The notes: generated by a model not told the origin, from the sequence alone. 63,948 bases of DNA from Candidatus Syntrophosphaera thermopropionivorans (GCF_004353895.1 NZ_SMOG01000007.1:1-63948); one strand, 5' to 3'; positions 44,016 through 53,753 are shown, numbered from the stretch's first letter. Program-made: numbers and translations.

Positions 44016-45257
44016 ATGAAACAACTAAAAATCACTCTTCTGGCAGTATTTATCTGCCTATTTTCTATCTCCTTGTATGCAATAGAATTATTTGTAGTCA
44101 ATTCTGTCTCACGCACTCTTTCTCGCATAGATACTGAGACCGGAACAGTTAATAATACCTTTGCTCAGTTAGGTCTAACTCCTAACCTTATGGATATGGA
44201 TGATAACAATATCTATGTGGTATGTTCTGGAGATAACGCTATTCAGGTTATTTCACGCTCTACGGGCAACAGTCTTTATTTTCTTCCGATACAAGCTTCC
44301 AGCAATCCTTATGATGTGCTCAAGGTGGGAGATTATCTTTATGTGACTGGTTTATTTACCAATAAACTATACAAAGTCAGCCTATTAACAAATAATGTAG
44401 TCTCTTCTCTAAATGTAGGAATTGCACCGGAAGGACTTTGTTCCGATGGTTCAAGACTTTATGTTTGCAACACTGGAGGTTATCAATTTAATTATTCAGA
44501 TAGTTCTATATCCGTAATAGATCTCAATTCCTTTTCGGTGATAGAAACTATTCCCGTCTGGACTAATCCTCAGTTTGCCTGCATCTATGGAAACTATTTA
44601 CACATAGCTTGCACAGGAAACTGGAGTAACATCTCAGGAAAGATAGACATTATTAGTCTGGAAGACTTTTCTCTGGTGCAAAGACTTGATATAGGTGGAC
44701 ACCCTGGAAATATCTGGATAAACAACCTTGGTATAGCTTATGTGGGAGAAGGAATGAGTAATGCACTCTATAGTTATAATGCCAGTACCTTTGAAATCTA
44801 TCATAGTGCCCATAATCCATTAAATTATAACGCTTTTATGGTGGCTGGTAATCAAGAAATAATAGCTTTGTTAAATCAAAACTGGACTTCCAACTCTATT
44901 ATTACGGTCTATGATTATGATTTTAACTTATTAAACACCTTTTCTGCAGGAATTTCCTCCACTGACATTATGGTCGCACCTTCAGTATCGTCTTTAGAAG
45001 ATGAATGTAATATAGTCCCCCAGTTAAAGATTTATCCTAATCCCTATTCTTTTGGAAAAGAGTTACATTTTTCAGATAAAATAGCAGATTCCAGTCAGCT
45101 GTTTCTTTATAATATAAGGGGACAGATAGCCTTTCAGACACAAATAAGAGAGACTTCTCCAATCATTATTCCAAATGAACTTACTCCGGGGATTTATCTT
45201 TATAGAATTATTCAGGGAACAAAGAAGGATTCCGGCAAATTAATAATTAAGAATTAA
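44016..45257 (+). CDS. Secreted YVTN-type beta-propeller, BtuG-like candidate
   Basis: 413 aa. A signal peptide (VFICLFSISLYA) is followed by YVTN/YncE-like repeats (ELFVVNSVSRTLSRIDTETG, NIYVVCSGDNAIQVI, YLYVTGLFTNKLYKV, RLYVCNTGGYQF, then more), enough for a seven-blade propeller. It ends in a sorting domain (KIYPNPYSFGKELHF, LYNIRGQIAF, GIYLYRIIQG, KLIIKN). The gene lies behind a cobalamin riboswitch. In Bacteroides the surface lipoprotein BtuG, also a propeller, captures B12 for BtuB. No lipobox is seen here, so anchoring would be by the sorting route. No btuB is adjacent. Confidence 0.82.
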   Translation: MKQLKITLLAVFICLFSISLYAIELFVVNSVSRTLSRIDTETGTVNNTFAQLGLTPNLMDMDDNNIYVVCSGDNAIQVISRSTGNSLYFLPIQASSNPYDVLKVGDYLYVTGLFTNKLYKVSLLTNNVVSSLNVGIAPEGLCSDGSRLYVCNTGGYQFNYSDSSISVIDLNSFSVIETIPVWTNPQFACIYGNYLHIACTGNWSNISGKIDIISLEDFSLVQRLDIGGHPGNIWINNLGIAYVGEGMSNALYSYNASTFEIYHSAHNPLNYNAFMVAGNQEIIALLNQNWTSNSIITVYDYDFNLLNTFSAGISSTDIMVAPSVSSLEDECNIVPQLKIYPNPYSFGKELHFSDKIADSSQLFLYNIRGQIAFQTQIRETSPIIIPNELTPGIYLYRIIQGTKKDSGKLIIKN

Positions 45258-45335
45258 TAGAGTTCAGATTTTCCTTGACTTTAGGCTTTTTAAATAGAAA
45301 TTAGATTAATCTAAAAAATAGATAGGAGTTCTCAG

Positions 45336-46481
45336 ATGAATTATTTTCTAACCGAAGAACAATTAGAGATGCAAGAAATAGCACGAAGAATAGCTAATGA
45401 AAAGATGAAACCCGTCTCACAAAAATATGATGAGGAAGGAATCTTCCCCTGGGATATAGTTGAAGTGATGCGTCAAAGTGACCTTTTTGCCATCCTGGTA
45501 GGAGAAGAATATGGCGGAATAAGTGGAAAAGTTATGGATTTAGCCATTGTTACGGAAGAACTTTGTGCCGTTGATATGGGCATTTCTCTTGCTTTTGGAG
45601 CTACCGGTTTGGGTATGTATCCCATTTTGATTGCTGGTTCAGAGGAGCAAAAACAAAAATACCTAACTCAGATAGCGGCAGGAGAAAAGCTTGCTGCTTT
45701 CGCTCTTACAGAAGCTAATGCCGGTTCTGATGCCGGAGCAATAGAAACCACTGCTCGGAAAGAAGGAGACCACTACATTCTAAATGGAACTAAACAATGG
45801 ATTACCAATGGTGGTGAAGCAGACATCTATTGCGTCTTTGCAATGACTGATAAGACCAGAGGTGCTCGTGGTTGTTCCTGTTTTATCGTGGAAAAAGGAA
45901 CTCCTGGTTTCAACTTTGGTAAAAAAGAAAATAAGATGGGAATTCGTGCCTCTGCCACGCGTGAACTCATCTTTGAAGATTGTATTGTTCCGGCAGAAAA
46001 CCTCATCGGAAGAGAAGGTATGGGTTTTATTATAGCGATGAAGGTCTTTGATAAATCTCGTCCTATGGTCGGAGCTCAAGCTGTTGGTGTTGCCAGAGGT
46101 GCTTTTGAAACTGCTATTACCTATTCCAAACAAAGACAACAATTTGGTAAACCTATCTCCTCATTTCAAGCTATTCAATTTATGTTAGCTGATATGGCAA
46201 CTGAGATTGAGGCAGCAAGAGCTTTAGTCTATCAAACTGCCAGATTGATTGATAGTGGTGCTAAAGATTATAGCAAAGAATCAGCAATGTGCAAATATTT
46301 TGCTTCAGATGTGGCAATGAAAGTAACCACTGATGCGGTTCAAGTTCTTGGCGGTTATGGTTATATGAAAGAATATCCAGTGGAAAAAATGATGCGAGAC
46401 GCAAAAATCTTACAGATTTATGAAGGTACTAACCAGATTCAGAGAGGCATTGTTGCATCCGCTTTGCTTAAACAGTATTAA
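45336..46481 (+). CDS. Acyl-CoA dehydrogenase
   Basis: 381 aa, full family length. Seen: LTEEQLEMQEIARRIANEKM, FALTEANAGSDAGAIETTA for FAD and substrate, QWITNGGEADIYCVFA, the RQQFGKPISSFQAIQF stretch, QVLGGYGYMKEYPVEKMMRDAK, and the catalytic Glu in QIYEGTNQIQR. It oxidises acyl-CoA in fatty or branched-chain acid breakdown, feeding electrons to an ETF. No etf gene is in view. TTGACT at ~45275 may be part of its promoter. Confidence 0.95.
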   Translation: MNYFLTEEQLEMQEIARRIANEKMKPVSQKYDEEGIFPWDIVEVMRQSDLFAILVGEEYGGISGKVMDLAIVTEELCAVDMGISLAFGATGLGMYPILIAGSEEQKQKYLTQIAAGEKLAAFALTEANAGSDAGAIETTARKEGDHYILNGTKQWITNGGEADIYCVFAMTDKTRGARGCSCFIVEKGTPGFNFGKKENKMGIRASATRELIFEDCIVPAENLIGREGMGFIIAMKVFDKSRPMVGAQAVGVARGAFETAITYSKQRQQFGKPISSFQAIQFMLADMATEIEAARALVYQTARLIDSGAKDYSKESAMCKYFASDVAMKVTTDAVQVLGGYGYMKEYPVEKMMRDAKILQIYEGTNQIQRGIVASALLKQY

Positions 46482-46504
46482 ATGCTAATATTTTTAACGC
46501 TGGA

Positions 46505-47071
46505 ATGGATCCTATAGCTTTCCCTGAGCATCTTTTATTACATACTTGTTGTGCACCTTGTCTGATAGCCCCATATCATCAGCTTAAAGAGCAAGGCTTA
46601 TCTTTCACTTCTTTCTGGTATAATCCCAATGTGCATCCTGTAACAGAATACAGAATGCGTCTACAGACTTTAAAAACCTTTGCTGAAAAAGAAGATATAC
46701 CTCTCCTTTTGCACGATGATTATGGATTACGGAATTTTGTTAAAGCTGTGGTAGATGATATTGATGACAGATGTAGATATTGTTTTCGCACTCGCTTAGA
46801 AATGACTGCTCAAACTGCATTAGAGCTTGGATATGACGCTTTTTCCACCACTCTTTTGTATAGTATCTACCAAAAACACGACCTAATAAAAGAAATTGGT
46901 GAAGAAATAGCAGAAGAGAAACATATCCCTTTTTTCTATAGAGATTGGAGAACTTTATGGTCAGAAGGAGTTCGCCTTTCCAAAGAAGCTGAACTTTACC
47001 GTCAAAAATATTGTGGTTGTATCTTCAGTGAAGAGGACCGTTATCTAAAGAGAAAAAATGAGCAGATATAA
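46505..47071 (+). CDS. queH: Epoxyqueuosine reductase QueH
   Basis: 188 aa, DUF208 type. Cys motifs: HTCCAPC near the N-terminus, CRYCFRTRL mid-chain, and YCGCIFS near the end, matching the iron-sulfur ligands of QueH. It reduces epoxyqueuosine to queuosine in tRNA. Start at ATG 46505. Overlaps the next gene by 14 bases. Confidence 0.92.
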   Translation: MDPIAFPEHLLLHTCCAPCLIAPYHQLKEQGLSFTSFWYNPNVHPVTEYRMRLQTLKTFAEKEDIPLLLHDDYGLRNFVKAVVDDIDDRCRYCFRTRLEMTAQTALELGYDAFSTTLLYSIYQKHDLIKEIGEEIAEEKHIPFFYRDWRTLWSEGVRLSKEAELYRQKYCGCIFSEEDRYLKRKNEQI

Positions 47072-47975
47072 TGAAATAGACCTTTCTAAGATTCATTTTG
47101 CCTCAGTCCAGAATAGATTTAGCAAGGTAGACACTTCTTCCTTTGCTCAGGTTTCTGATAATCTACTGGATAGTATGCCAGACATTCTCAAAGGTGCCGA
47201 GTTCAAAGAATTTATCAAGCGTTGTCGCCTTGCACGAGATTCCCATAAAACTTTTATTATAGGTTTAGGTGGACATATTATTAAATGTGGATTAGCACCT
47301 CTGTTGATAAAACTGATGGAAGAAGGGATAGCTAAATGTTTTGCTGTCAACGGTTCCGTCACCATTCATGATTTTGAACTTGCTTATTTTGGAAAAACTT
47401 CTGAAGATGTGAGCAAGGGTCTTGCAGATGGCACTTTTGGTATGGCAGAAGAAACTATAAATGCTATAAACCGCATTATTATTCGAGCCAGCGAAGAAAA
47501 ACTGGGTTATGGAGAAGCTTTAGGAAAGGATATTCTGGAAAATGCACCTAATTCAGAAATTTCTCTTTTAGCTCAAGCTTATAAATATAATATCCCAGTT
47601 ACTGTCCATATAGCTCTGGGAACGGACATCACTCATCAATCACTCTATGCAGATGGTAAGGCTATTGGCGATTGCAGTATGAGAGACTTTCGTATTTTCT
47701 GCGAACAAGTCAAAAATTTAAATGATGGTGGAGTCTTCATCAATATGGGTTCTGCTGTTATAATTCCAGAAGTGTTCCTTAAAGCATTAACCGTTGCTCG
47801 CAATGTCTATGGTACAATTCAAGATTTTACTACTGCAGTGTTTGATATGAATCAACAATATAGAGAGTTAGAGAATGTAGTTCGTCGTCCTGTAGAAAAA
47901 GGAGGAAAGGGTTATTACTTTATAGGGCATCATGAAATTATGATACCTCTTTTGGTGCAGGAACTATTGCGTTAA
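47058..47975 (+). CDS. Conserved protein resembling deoxyhypusine synthase
   Basis: 305 aa. I cannot name it surely. A Rossmann-like pattern (FIIGLGGHIIKCGLAPLLIKL), AVNGSVTIHDFELAYFG and NIPVTVHIALGTDI are arranged as in the deoxyhypusine synthase family. Bacteria lack the usual eIF5A target, and bacterial relatives often act as homospermidine synthases or are unknown. No signal peptide. Overlaps queH by 14 bases. Confidence 0.6.
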   Translation: MSRYNEIDLSKIHFASVQNRFSKVDTSSFAQVSDNLLDSMPDILKGAEFKEFIKRCRLARDSHKTFIIGLGGHIIKCGLAPLLIKLMEEGIAKCFAVNGSVTIHDFELAYFGKTSEDVSKGLADGTFGMAEETINAINRIIIRASEEKLGYGEALGKDILENAPNSEISLLAQAYKYNIPVTVHIALGTDITHQSLYADGKAIGDCSMRDFRIFCEQVKNLNDGGVFINMGSAVIIPEVFLKALTVARNVYGTIQDFTTAVFDMNQQYRELENVVRRPVEKGGKGYYFIGHHEIMIPLLVQELLR

Positions 47976-47987
47976 GCTTTTCCTTTG

Positions 47988-48782
47988 TTAGCCTAAAGCC
48001 ACATCCAAAATCATCATAACCACAAAACCGAGCATCAATCCAAGCATTGCTAAATGGGCATATTTCCCATTTTGACAGCGTGGTATCACCTCTTCTGCTA
48101 CAGCATAAATCATTGCTCCAGCAGCAAAAGAAAGAGCATAGGGCAAAAATGGCTGGGCTATTAAGACTAATGCTGCTCCTATCACTCCTCCAATAGGTTC
48201 CACTGCCCCACTAATCTGTCCCCAGAAAAAGCTTCTTCCAGCTGAAAGTCCTGTTTTCCTTAAGGGTATAGACACTGCAGCACCTTCTGGAAGGTTTTGC
48301 AATCCAATTCCTATGGTCAAAGCTATTGCACCAGCTAAGGAAGCAGTTTCCAAGCCATAAGCCACAGCTCCATAGGCAACACCGACAGCCAATCCTTCTG
48401 GAAAATTGTGCATTGTAACTGCCAGAAACAATAAAGTGGATTCACCCCAGGGAGTTTTAAGTCCTTCACTGGAGCAAGTTTCTTCACTTAAGTGCTCATG
48501 TGGTAGCAGTTTGTCAGCAGCAAAAAGAAAGAGACCCCCAGCTAAAAAACCAATTGCGGCAGGAAAAGGATTACCTTTTGTCATCTCCATAGCGGGATTT
48601 AATAATGACCAAAAACTGGCAGCAATCATTACTCCTGCCGCAAAACCCATCATTGTATCCATAAACCAGGTCTGGATTCTTTTCACAAAGAACACAAGAC
48701 TGGCACCTGCAGCAGTCATTAACCAGGTAAAGATGGTTCCTATTAATGCCAGAAGGATAGGATTGAGACTTTCCAGATTCAT
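47988..48782 (-). CDS. ZIP-family metal transporter
   Basis: 264 aa, eight membrane spans. The ZIP metal-binding helices are plain: TMHNFPEGLAVGVAYG and GLQNLPEGAAVSIPL, with EVIPRCQ near the end. A glutamate/histidine-containing loop (HEHLSEETCSSEG) lies between spans. Probably imports Zn or other divalent metals. Shares a tight unit with the 65-aa gene upstream (1-base gap). Confidence 0.93.
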   Translation of the reverse strand: MNLESLNPILLALIGTIFTWLMTAAGASLVFFVKRIQTWFMDTMMGFAAGVMIAASFWSLLNPAMEMTKGNPFPAAIGFLAGGLFLFAADKLLPHEHLSEETCSSEGLKTPWGESTLLFLAVTMHNFPEGLAVGVAYGAVAYGLETASLAGAIALTIGIGLQNLPEGAAVSIPLRKTGLSAGRSFFWGQISGAVEPIGGVIGAALVLIAQPFLPYALSFAAGAMIYAVAEEVIPRCQNGKYAHLAMLGLMLGFVVMMILDVALG

Positions 48783-48783
48783 A

Positions 48784-48981
48784 TCAGGAATAGAAATTCT
48801 CTATTGCTTCAAGCATTTGCTGGATAGCAGCATTAGGGTCATCTACTGCTAAAGTTCTTTTATCTCCATTGTCAAAAGTTATTACTACACTTCCTAACAC
48901 CTTGGATATTTCTCGTATCTTGGGAATAACGATATAGCTTTTCCCCAGATGCTCATCATCGTATGTGTATATTGCTTTCAT
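48784..48981 (-). CDS. Small conserved-looking protein, unknown
   Basis: 65 aa, all cytoplasmic and mixed strand/helix (SYIVIPKIREISKVLGSVVI, then FDNGDKRTLAVDDPNAAIQQMLEAIENF). AAAGGT about 7 bases before the start. It is packed between the M42 peptidase and ZIP genes. No motif or family recognised. Confidence 0.65.
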   Translation of the reverse strand: MKAIYTYDDEHLGKSYIVIPKIREISKVLGSVVITFDNGDKRTLAVDDPNAAIQQMLEAIENFYS

Positions 48982-49011
48982 AGCTTATACCTTTTAAATT
49001 AATCTATATCT

Positions 49012-50073
49012 TCATCTGGAGAAGTCAAAATCATCCTCCAGTGAAGTTATAAAAGCAGCAATCAGTTGAACAGCAGCATCCAAATCTTTAAAAGATATCA
49101 CCTCATTAGGAGAATGCATATAGCGATTGGGAATACCGATAACCGCCATAGCAGTGCCAGATTTCAGGTCTTGAATGACATCTGCATCCGTTCCTGTTCG
49201 TCCTGGAGCAATTTCAAGTTGATAAGGAATATTGAGTTCTTTAGCCAGAGCAATTAGTTTATCATTAATAGCAGGATGCATTGCTGCACCGAGAGTTATA
49301 GCAGGACCCTTACTTAAAGAGACATCTCCAAAGATACGTTTATCTGCTCCCGGAATATCCGAAGTAAAAGTCACATCTACCGCTATGGCAATATCAGGTT
49401 CAATTTGCCAAGCACTGGTTCTTGCACCTCGCATAGTGGTCTCTTCACCCACACTGGAAACGGCATAGTAATTTACCTTAAGATTTTTATCTTTTAGTTC
49501 TTTCATTACTGCCGCAGCAACATAAACTCCGCATTTATTATCCGTAGCTTTGGAGACTACCAGGTCATCAGAAAGCATTTCAAATTCGCTATGATAAGTA
49601 ATAATATCTCCTATAGCCACTTTATTTTCCGCTTCTTCTTTAGAAAGCGCTCCGATATCAATCCAGAGGTCTTCTAACTTCAGTTTAGGAGGTTCTTCCG
49701 TTCCGCGTTGCATATGTATAGGTTTTTTGCCTATAATGCCTCTTACCGGTTTGCCTTGATGATAAATATCTACTCTCAAACCAGGAAGCAGATTGACATC
49801 AAAACCACCGAGAGTGCGAACATAGACATAACCTTGCTCATCAATATGGTTAACTATGAACCCAATTTCATCTGAATGTCCCACTACCATAACTTTTAGT
49901 TTTCCACTTCCCTTCTTTAAAGCTATCACATTGCCATTACGGTCTTTATTTATTTCATCCGCATAAGGAATTAGAAAGTCCATTACCACTTTCTGAGCTG
50001 GTCCTTCAAAACCGGAGGGACTTGGTGCAGATACAAGATTCTGGAAGAACTGCTTATTCTCTTCAGATAACAT
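49012..50073 (-). CDS. M42-family metallo-aminopeptidase
   Basis: Start set at Met6 of the open frame (MLSEENKQFF), where TTAGGAGAAAAAATG gives a good signal; 353 aa. M42 features: VVGHSDEIGFIV (first metal ligands), ATDNKCGVYVAA (bridging Asp), SVGEETTMRGA (Glu pair), AVDVTF and PGRTGTDADVIQ, with a late His in YMHSPNEVI. These are dodecameric, cytoplasmic di-metal peptidases that trim peptides. It follows the cupin gene by 8 bases. Confidence 0.92.
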   Translation of the reverse strand: MLSEENKQFFQNLVSAPSPSGFEGPAQKVVMDFLIPYADEINKDRNGNVIALKKGSGKLKVMVVGHSDEIGFIVNHIDEQGYVYVRTLGGFDVNLLPGLRVDIYHQGKPVRGIIGKKPIHMQRGTEEPPKLKLEDLWIDIGALSKEEAENKVAIGDIITYHSEFEMLSDDLVVSKATDNKCGVYVAAAVMKELKDKNLKVNYYAVSSVGEETTMRGARTSAWQIEPDIAIAVDVTFTSDIPGADKRIFGDVSLSKGPAITLGAAMHPAINDKLIALAKELNIPYQLEIAPGRTGTDADVIQDLKSGTAMAVIGIPNRYMHSPNEVISFKDLDAAVQLIAAFITSLEDDFDFSR

Positions 50074-50081
50074 TTTTTCTC

Positions 50082-50477
50082 CTAACAATTATTAGCTGTT
50101 TCTTCCGCAAAGGGATTGATGACTTTTTTCTGAACGGGATGTTCATGTGGAATAACACACAAGAATTTCAGAACATCTTTTCCGGTATTTTTAAAAGTAT
50201 GTATCATTCCCGGGTCTACATAGATAGCATCACCTTCAGCAAAAGGTAATTCACCTCTATCAGTTTTCAAAGCACCAGTTCCACTGAGCACATAAACTTC
50301 ATGTTCCCAATCATGAGAATGATAAGGGGTGTGCCCACCAGGCTCAATTTCAAACATACGCATAGCAAAATTGGGAGCTCCATCTTTTTGCGCTATAAGC
50401 CAACGAATTTCTGCTCCTTTGGCACCTTCAGCATTTACAGGTTCCAGAGGCACCTGATCAAAATGGATAATCTTCAT
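50082..50477 (-). CDS. Cupin protein
   Basis: 131 aa, start behind GGAGGA. Single cupin barrel with the metal ligands in GGHTPYHSHDWEHEVYVLSG and PGMIHTFKNTG. Function open: such proteins range from sugar-modifying enzymes to sensor proteins. Co-directional with ribD and the M42 gene. Confidence 0.85.
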   Translation of the reverse strand: MKIIHFDQVPLEPVNAEGAKGAEIRWLIAQKDGAPNFAMRMFEIEPGGHTPYHSHDWEHEVYVLSGTGALKTDRGELPFAEGDAIYVDPGMIHTFKNTGKDVLKFLCVIPHEHPVQKKVINPFAEETANNC

Positions 50478-50547
50478 TTATTCCTCCATTATTAGATTAT
50501 AATTAGTCATCTTTTTAACAATATGATAAACGGATAAAAAAGAAAAG

Positions 50548-51624
50548 CTATGAATAAACTGGGTAGCCAATAACGAGCCAATCCTCACCTGTTTTTTTTA
50601 GTGTAATATCTTTCAAATGGATAGCAGAATTGAGATCGGGCAAATCTAATTCCCTTAATATTGCTTTATTACCTCCCAATATTTTAGGAGCATAAAATAT
50701 ATAGCTTTTATCTACTAAGCGTTCAGAAAAAAAGGAGGAAGCTAACTGACTTCCACATTCCAGTAGAACCAGATAGAATCCCTGTTGATGAAGAATCCCT
50801 AAAACCTCTTTAAGGCAGAGAGTTCTCCCTTTAGCCGTGACAGGGTATAGGTTTGCTCCAAGACTTAAAAGAGCTTCTGCATGCGGTGAATTTTCTTTCC
50901 CTCTCGCACAAAATATGGCAGTTTTATATTCTGGCAGGAAATGAACTATCTGAGAATTGAGCGGAATCTCCAAATAGGGATCCAGAATGGCTCGTAGGGG
51001 CTGTTTAATAGGCTTGGGCAAACGAACATTTAACATTGGGTCATCCTTTAATACCGTCCCTATACCAGTTAAAATAACATCCGCTTCTTCCCTTAATTTA
51101 TGCACCATTTTGCGAGAAGATTCCCCTGTAATCCAGCGAGAAGAACCATCCTGGGCAGCATATTTACCATCCAGAGAAAGGGCAGCTTTCCAAAGAATGA
51201 AGGGTCTTCCTTTCTGAATTCTGCAAAGATAATATTCCAGTTGTCGGTTTATTTCTTCCTGCATAATTCCTGAAGTTACCTCAATTCCAGCCTCCAGAAG
51301 CTTTTGCCTTCCCTTACCATTAACCAGAGGATTGGGGTCTTGAATACCAATAAAAACTCTTTTAATTCCAGATTTTATTATAGCATCAGTGCAAGGAGGT
51401 GTTTTCCCATAATGAGCACAGGGTTCTAAGGTAACATACAAATCAGCATCCCGAGCAGATTTACCAGCTTTTTTTAATGCTTGAATTTCTGCATGGTCTT
51501 GACCATATTTTTGTGTCCAGCCTCCAGCAATAATTTTCCCATTTTTAACTATTACGGCACCCACGAAAGGATTAGGAGAGCAGGTTCCTCTTGCATTTTC
51601 AGCAAGTCGGATAGCCTCTTTCAT
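50548..51624 (-). CDS. ribD: Bifunctional riboflavin deaminase/reductase RibD
   Basis: Start chosen at ATG 51624 (MKEAIRLAENARGTCSPNPF), which aligns with the family N-terminus and lies 11 bases past the upstream stop; the frame is open 22 codons further, overlapping the upstream gene. 358 aa. Deaminase zinc site HAEIQAL and PCAHYGKTPPC; reductase part with WITGESSRKMVHKLRE and GIGTVLKDDPMLNVRLP. It catalyses steps 2 and 3 of riboflavin synthesis. ribH lies 22 kb away in the same window; no FMN riboswitch is seen. Confidence 0.95.
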   Translation of the reverse strand: MKEAIRLAENARGTCSPNPFVGAVIVKNGKIIAGGWTQKYGQDHAEIQALKKAGKSARDADLYVTLEPCAHYGKTPPCTDAIIKSGIKRVFIGIQDPNPLVNGKGRQKLLEAGIEVTSGIMQEEINRQLEYYLCRIQKGRPFILWKAALSLDGKYAAQDGSSRWITGESSRKMVHKLREEADVILTGIGTVLKDDPMLNVRLPKPIKQPLRAILDPYLEIPLNSQIVHFLPEYKTAIFCARGKENSPHAEALLSLGANLYPVTAKGRTLCLKEVLGILHQQGFYLVLLECGSQLASSFFSERLVDKSYIFYAPKILGGNKAILRELDLPDLNSAIHLKDITLKKTGEDWLVIGYPVYS

Positions 51625-51637
51625 AAAATTAGCGGGG

Positions 51638-52819
51638 TCAGTTGGAATATTTTTCAAGGTTTTTCTTGGCTGGTTCATAGTTTGGGGCAATTTGCAGGAT
51701 TGCTTGCCACATATTTTTTGCTAACTCCAGATTTCCTAAGCCAGCTTCACAGGCAGCAAGATTATTCCAGGCATTAAGTTCATCAGGTTGTTCTTGATGG
51801 AGAAAATTTAGCAGGTCTCGTGCTGGTTCTAATTCGGAATTATGTAGATACAAAGTTGAGAGAGCAAATCCGGCAGCAAAAAAGTGATTATCCAGAGCAA
51901 GTGCATTCCAGAAATCCTCTTTAGCTTTGTTATATTGCTTTGCCAGTTGCCAGCAAAGTGCACGATAATAATAAAGGTCAGCACAGTCAGGAAATTTTGG
52001 CATATTTGCCGTTAAGAGATTCCAAGCTTCTTCCGCTCTTCCATTGGCAAGGGCATCCGCTAGATTCTGAAATAGTTGATTTTGTTCATAAAACAGATGA
52101 GGACCGCCATTAAAGTTTTGTCGTATCTTCCATCTTCCTGTTGCAGAGGTAAGTAGCACTGCCCAAATAATTTTATTATTTAATTCAAGAACTACCATAG
52201 CACTAATTCCATCATCAGCAGCTCCAGCATAAAGAATAGAATAGGATTTAGTTTTCTTCAATTCCGGGATAGAAGAAATAATTGCTGTGTAACGTTCAGC
52301 GAATTGGTCAAAATCCACATCGTTTATAGTAAATGAGCGCAATTTCTCCCATTCCTGTGTAATAACAGCATCAAAAAAGGCAAAGGTTACCGTTTCAGGA
52401 GATTCCGGTTCCGCTATTTCTTCATAAGGAATATTCAACTTCTGCATTAAATAAGCAAGAGGAAAATTTGCCGGATACTTGTATTGCTCCAGCCATTTCA
52501 ACATCTTTTCACTATCTTGCCGGGTAAATTCGGCTGGACTTAAACCATCCAGTTCTGGAAGACTTTTATAGCACCAGTAATCTAAAAATTTTTTAGTGGT
52601 CTGCACAAACTCTGTATTGGAATCAGAACGGAAAGCAGGAAAGGGACTGGTGTGCGATTCATCAAATTGAGCAGCATAAGGACAGGAGGAAGGACAATGT
52701 AAATCTATCCTGAGATTCATACAACATTTCCAGCCAATCAGCTTATCCTTATAGCGAGGACATTTACGCACTGCCATTTCAGAGCGACAACGAAAACAGC
52801 GTTCTTTACTAAGTAGCAT
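51638..52819 (-). CDS. Cys-rich N-domain plus TPR protein
   Basis: 393 aa, not assigned. The first ~50 residues carry seven Cys (CFRCRSEMAVRKCPRY, WKCCMN, CPSSCPY), likely a zinc site. The middle (~130-260) looks like an alpha/beta SnoaL/NTF2-type or SEC-C-neighbouring domain. The last ~140 residues are TPR-like repeats (ADLYYYRALCWQLAKQYNKA, FAAGFALSTLYLHNSELEPA, NAWNNLAACEAGLGNLELA). A 3-base gap after nadE. Confidence 0.65.
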   Translation of the reverse strand: MLLSKERCFRCRSEMAVRKCPRYKDKLIGWKCCMNLRIDLHCPSSCPYAAQFDESHTSPFPAFRSDSNTEFVQTTKKFLDYWCYKSLPELDGLSPAEFTRQDSEKMLKWLEQYKYPANFPLAYLMQKLNIPYEEIAEPESPETVTFAFFDAVITQEWEKLRSFTINDVDFDQFAERYTAIISSIPELKKTKSYSILYAGAADDGISAMVVLELNNKIIWAVLLTSATGRWKIRQNFNGGPHLFYEQNQLFQNLADALANGRAEEAWNLLTANMPKFPDCADLYYYRALCWQLAKQYNKAKEDFWNALALDNHFFAAGFALSTLYLHNSELEPARDLLNFLHQEQPDELNAWNNLAACEAGLGNLELAKNMWQAILQIAPNYEPAKKNLEKYSN

Positions 52820-52822
52820 TTT

Positions 52823-53590
52823 TTATGACTCTAAAATAGGTGGCAGACGACGTTTGAAAGCAGAATATTGAATCATTCTTTCCACTTTTTGATAAAGTTC
52901 CACGGGATAGGAAAGATTCTCTGTGGCAGAAATACTTAAATGAAGTTCTGTCAATTCATAAACTATCTCATCCAGAACGGGGTAAGATATCCCTATTTCT
53001 TGTTCATCAGATTGACCGGGCCAAAGGTCTGCCGTAGGAGTCTTATTTATTATTTTTTCGGGAATATTTAGAATCTTTGCCAGTTTCCAGACCTCTGTTT
53101 TGTAAAGATGACCGATAGGTTCAAAAGCACAAGCAGAATCACCAAATTGAGTAAAATAGCCTATCATAAGTTCTGTTCTATTACTTGTCCCTAAAACTAA
53201 TGCCTTCAATTTGGCGCTAAAATCATAAAGAACACACATTCTGATACGAGCGAGCCAGTTGCCAATCCGCATATGGTCAGCTTCCGGAGCATAGGTTTCA
53301 AAGTAGGCTTTAGTTATAGCAGTTATATCAATAATCTGATAATTTATTCCGAGCTGTTTTGCTAAATCTCTGGCATCAGCTACAGATTCGGCATTGCTGG
53401 TCTCATAGGGCATTATTAAAGCCGTAACATTTTGGGCACCAATAGCTTCAACCGCCAGAGCAGTACTTACAGCAGAATCTACTCCTCCAGATAATCCTAC
53501 CACTAATCTATCTCTTTCTGCATTTGATAAATAGCTACGAATAAATTCAATTATCCTTTCTTTTTCTTTATACAAATCAAGATTCCGCAT
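52823..53590 (-). CDS. nadE: NH3-dependent NAD synthetase
   Basis: 255 aa, no glutaminase domain. ATP-pyrophosphatase loop GLSGGVDSAVSTALAVEAIG and GTSNRTELMIGYFTQFGDSA are diagnostic; PTADLWPGQSDEQEIGISY follows. It amidates NaAD to NAD. Starts behind AGGGAG and heads the minus-strand group with ribD, suggesting a cofactor-centred unit. An 11-bp-phased repeat lies 160-210 bases upstream. Confidence 0.95.
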   Translation of the reverse strand: MRNLDLYKEKERIIEFIRSYLSNAERDRLVVGLSGGVDSAVSTALAVEAIGAQNVTALIMPYETSNAESVADARDLAKQLGINYQIIDITAITKAYFETYAPEADHMRIGNWLARIRMCVLYDFSAKLKALVLGTSNRTELMIGYFTQFGDSACAFEPIGHLYKTEVWKLAKILNIPEKIINKTPTADLWPGQSDEQEIGISYPVLDEIVYELTELHLSISATENLSYPVELYQKVERMIQYSAFKRRLPPILES

Positions 53591-53753
53591 TCTTTCTCCC
53601 TATCTTATTTGTTTTATTCTAAAAATTTCTCCTTTAATTTCAGTCAAGGATAAATCCATAGGACTAAAAGGCAAGATAAAGATATAGGTAATTGCGTCAG
53701 AATAAATAATCTGCTTTAGGCATAGCTCATTCCCACTCTATTATATATAATTT

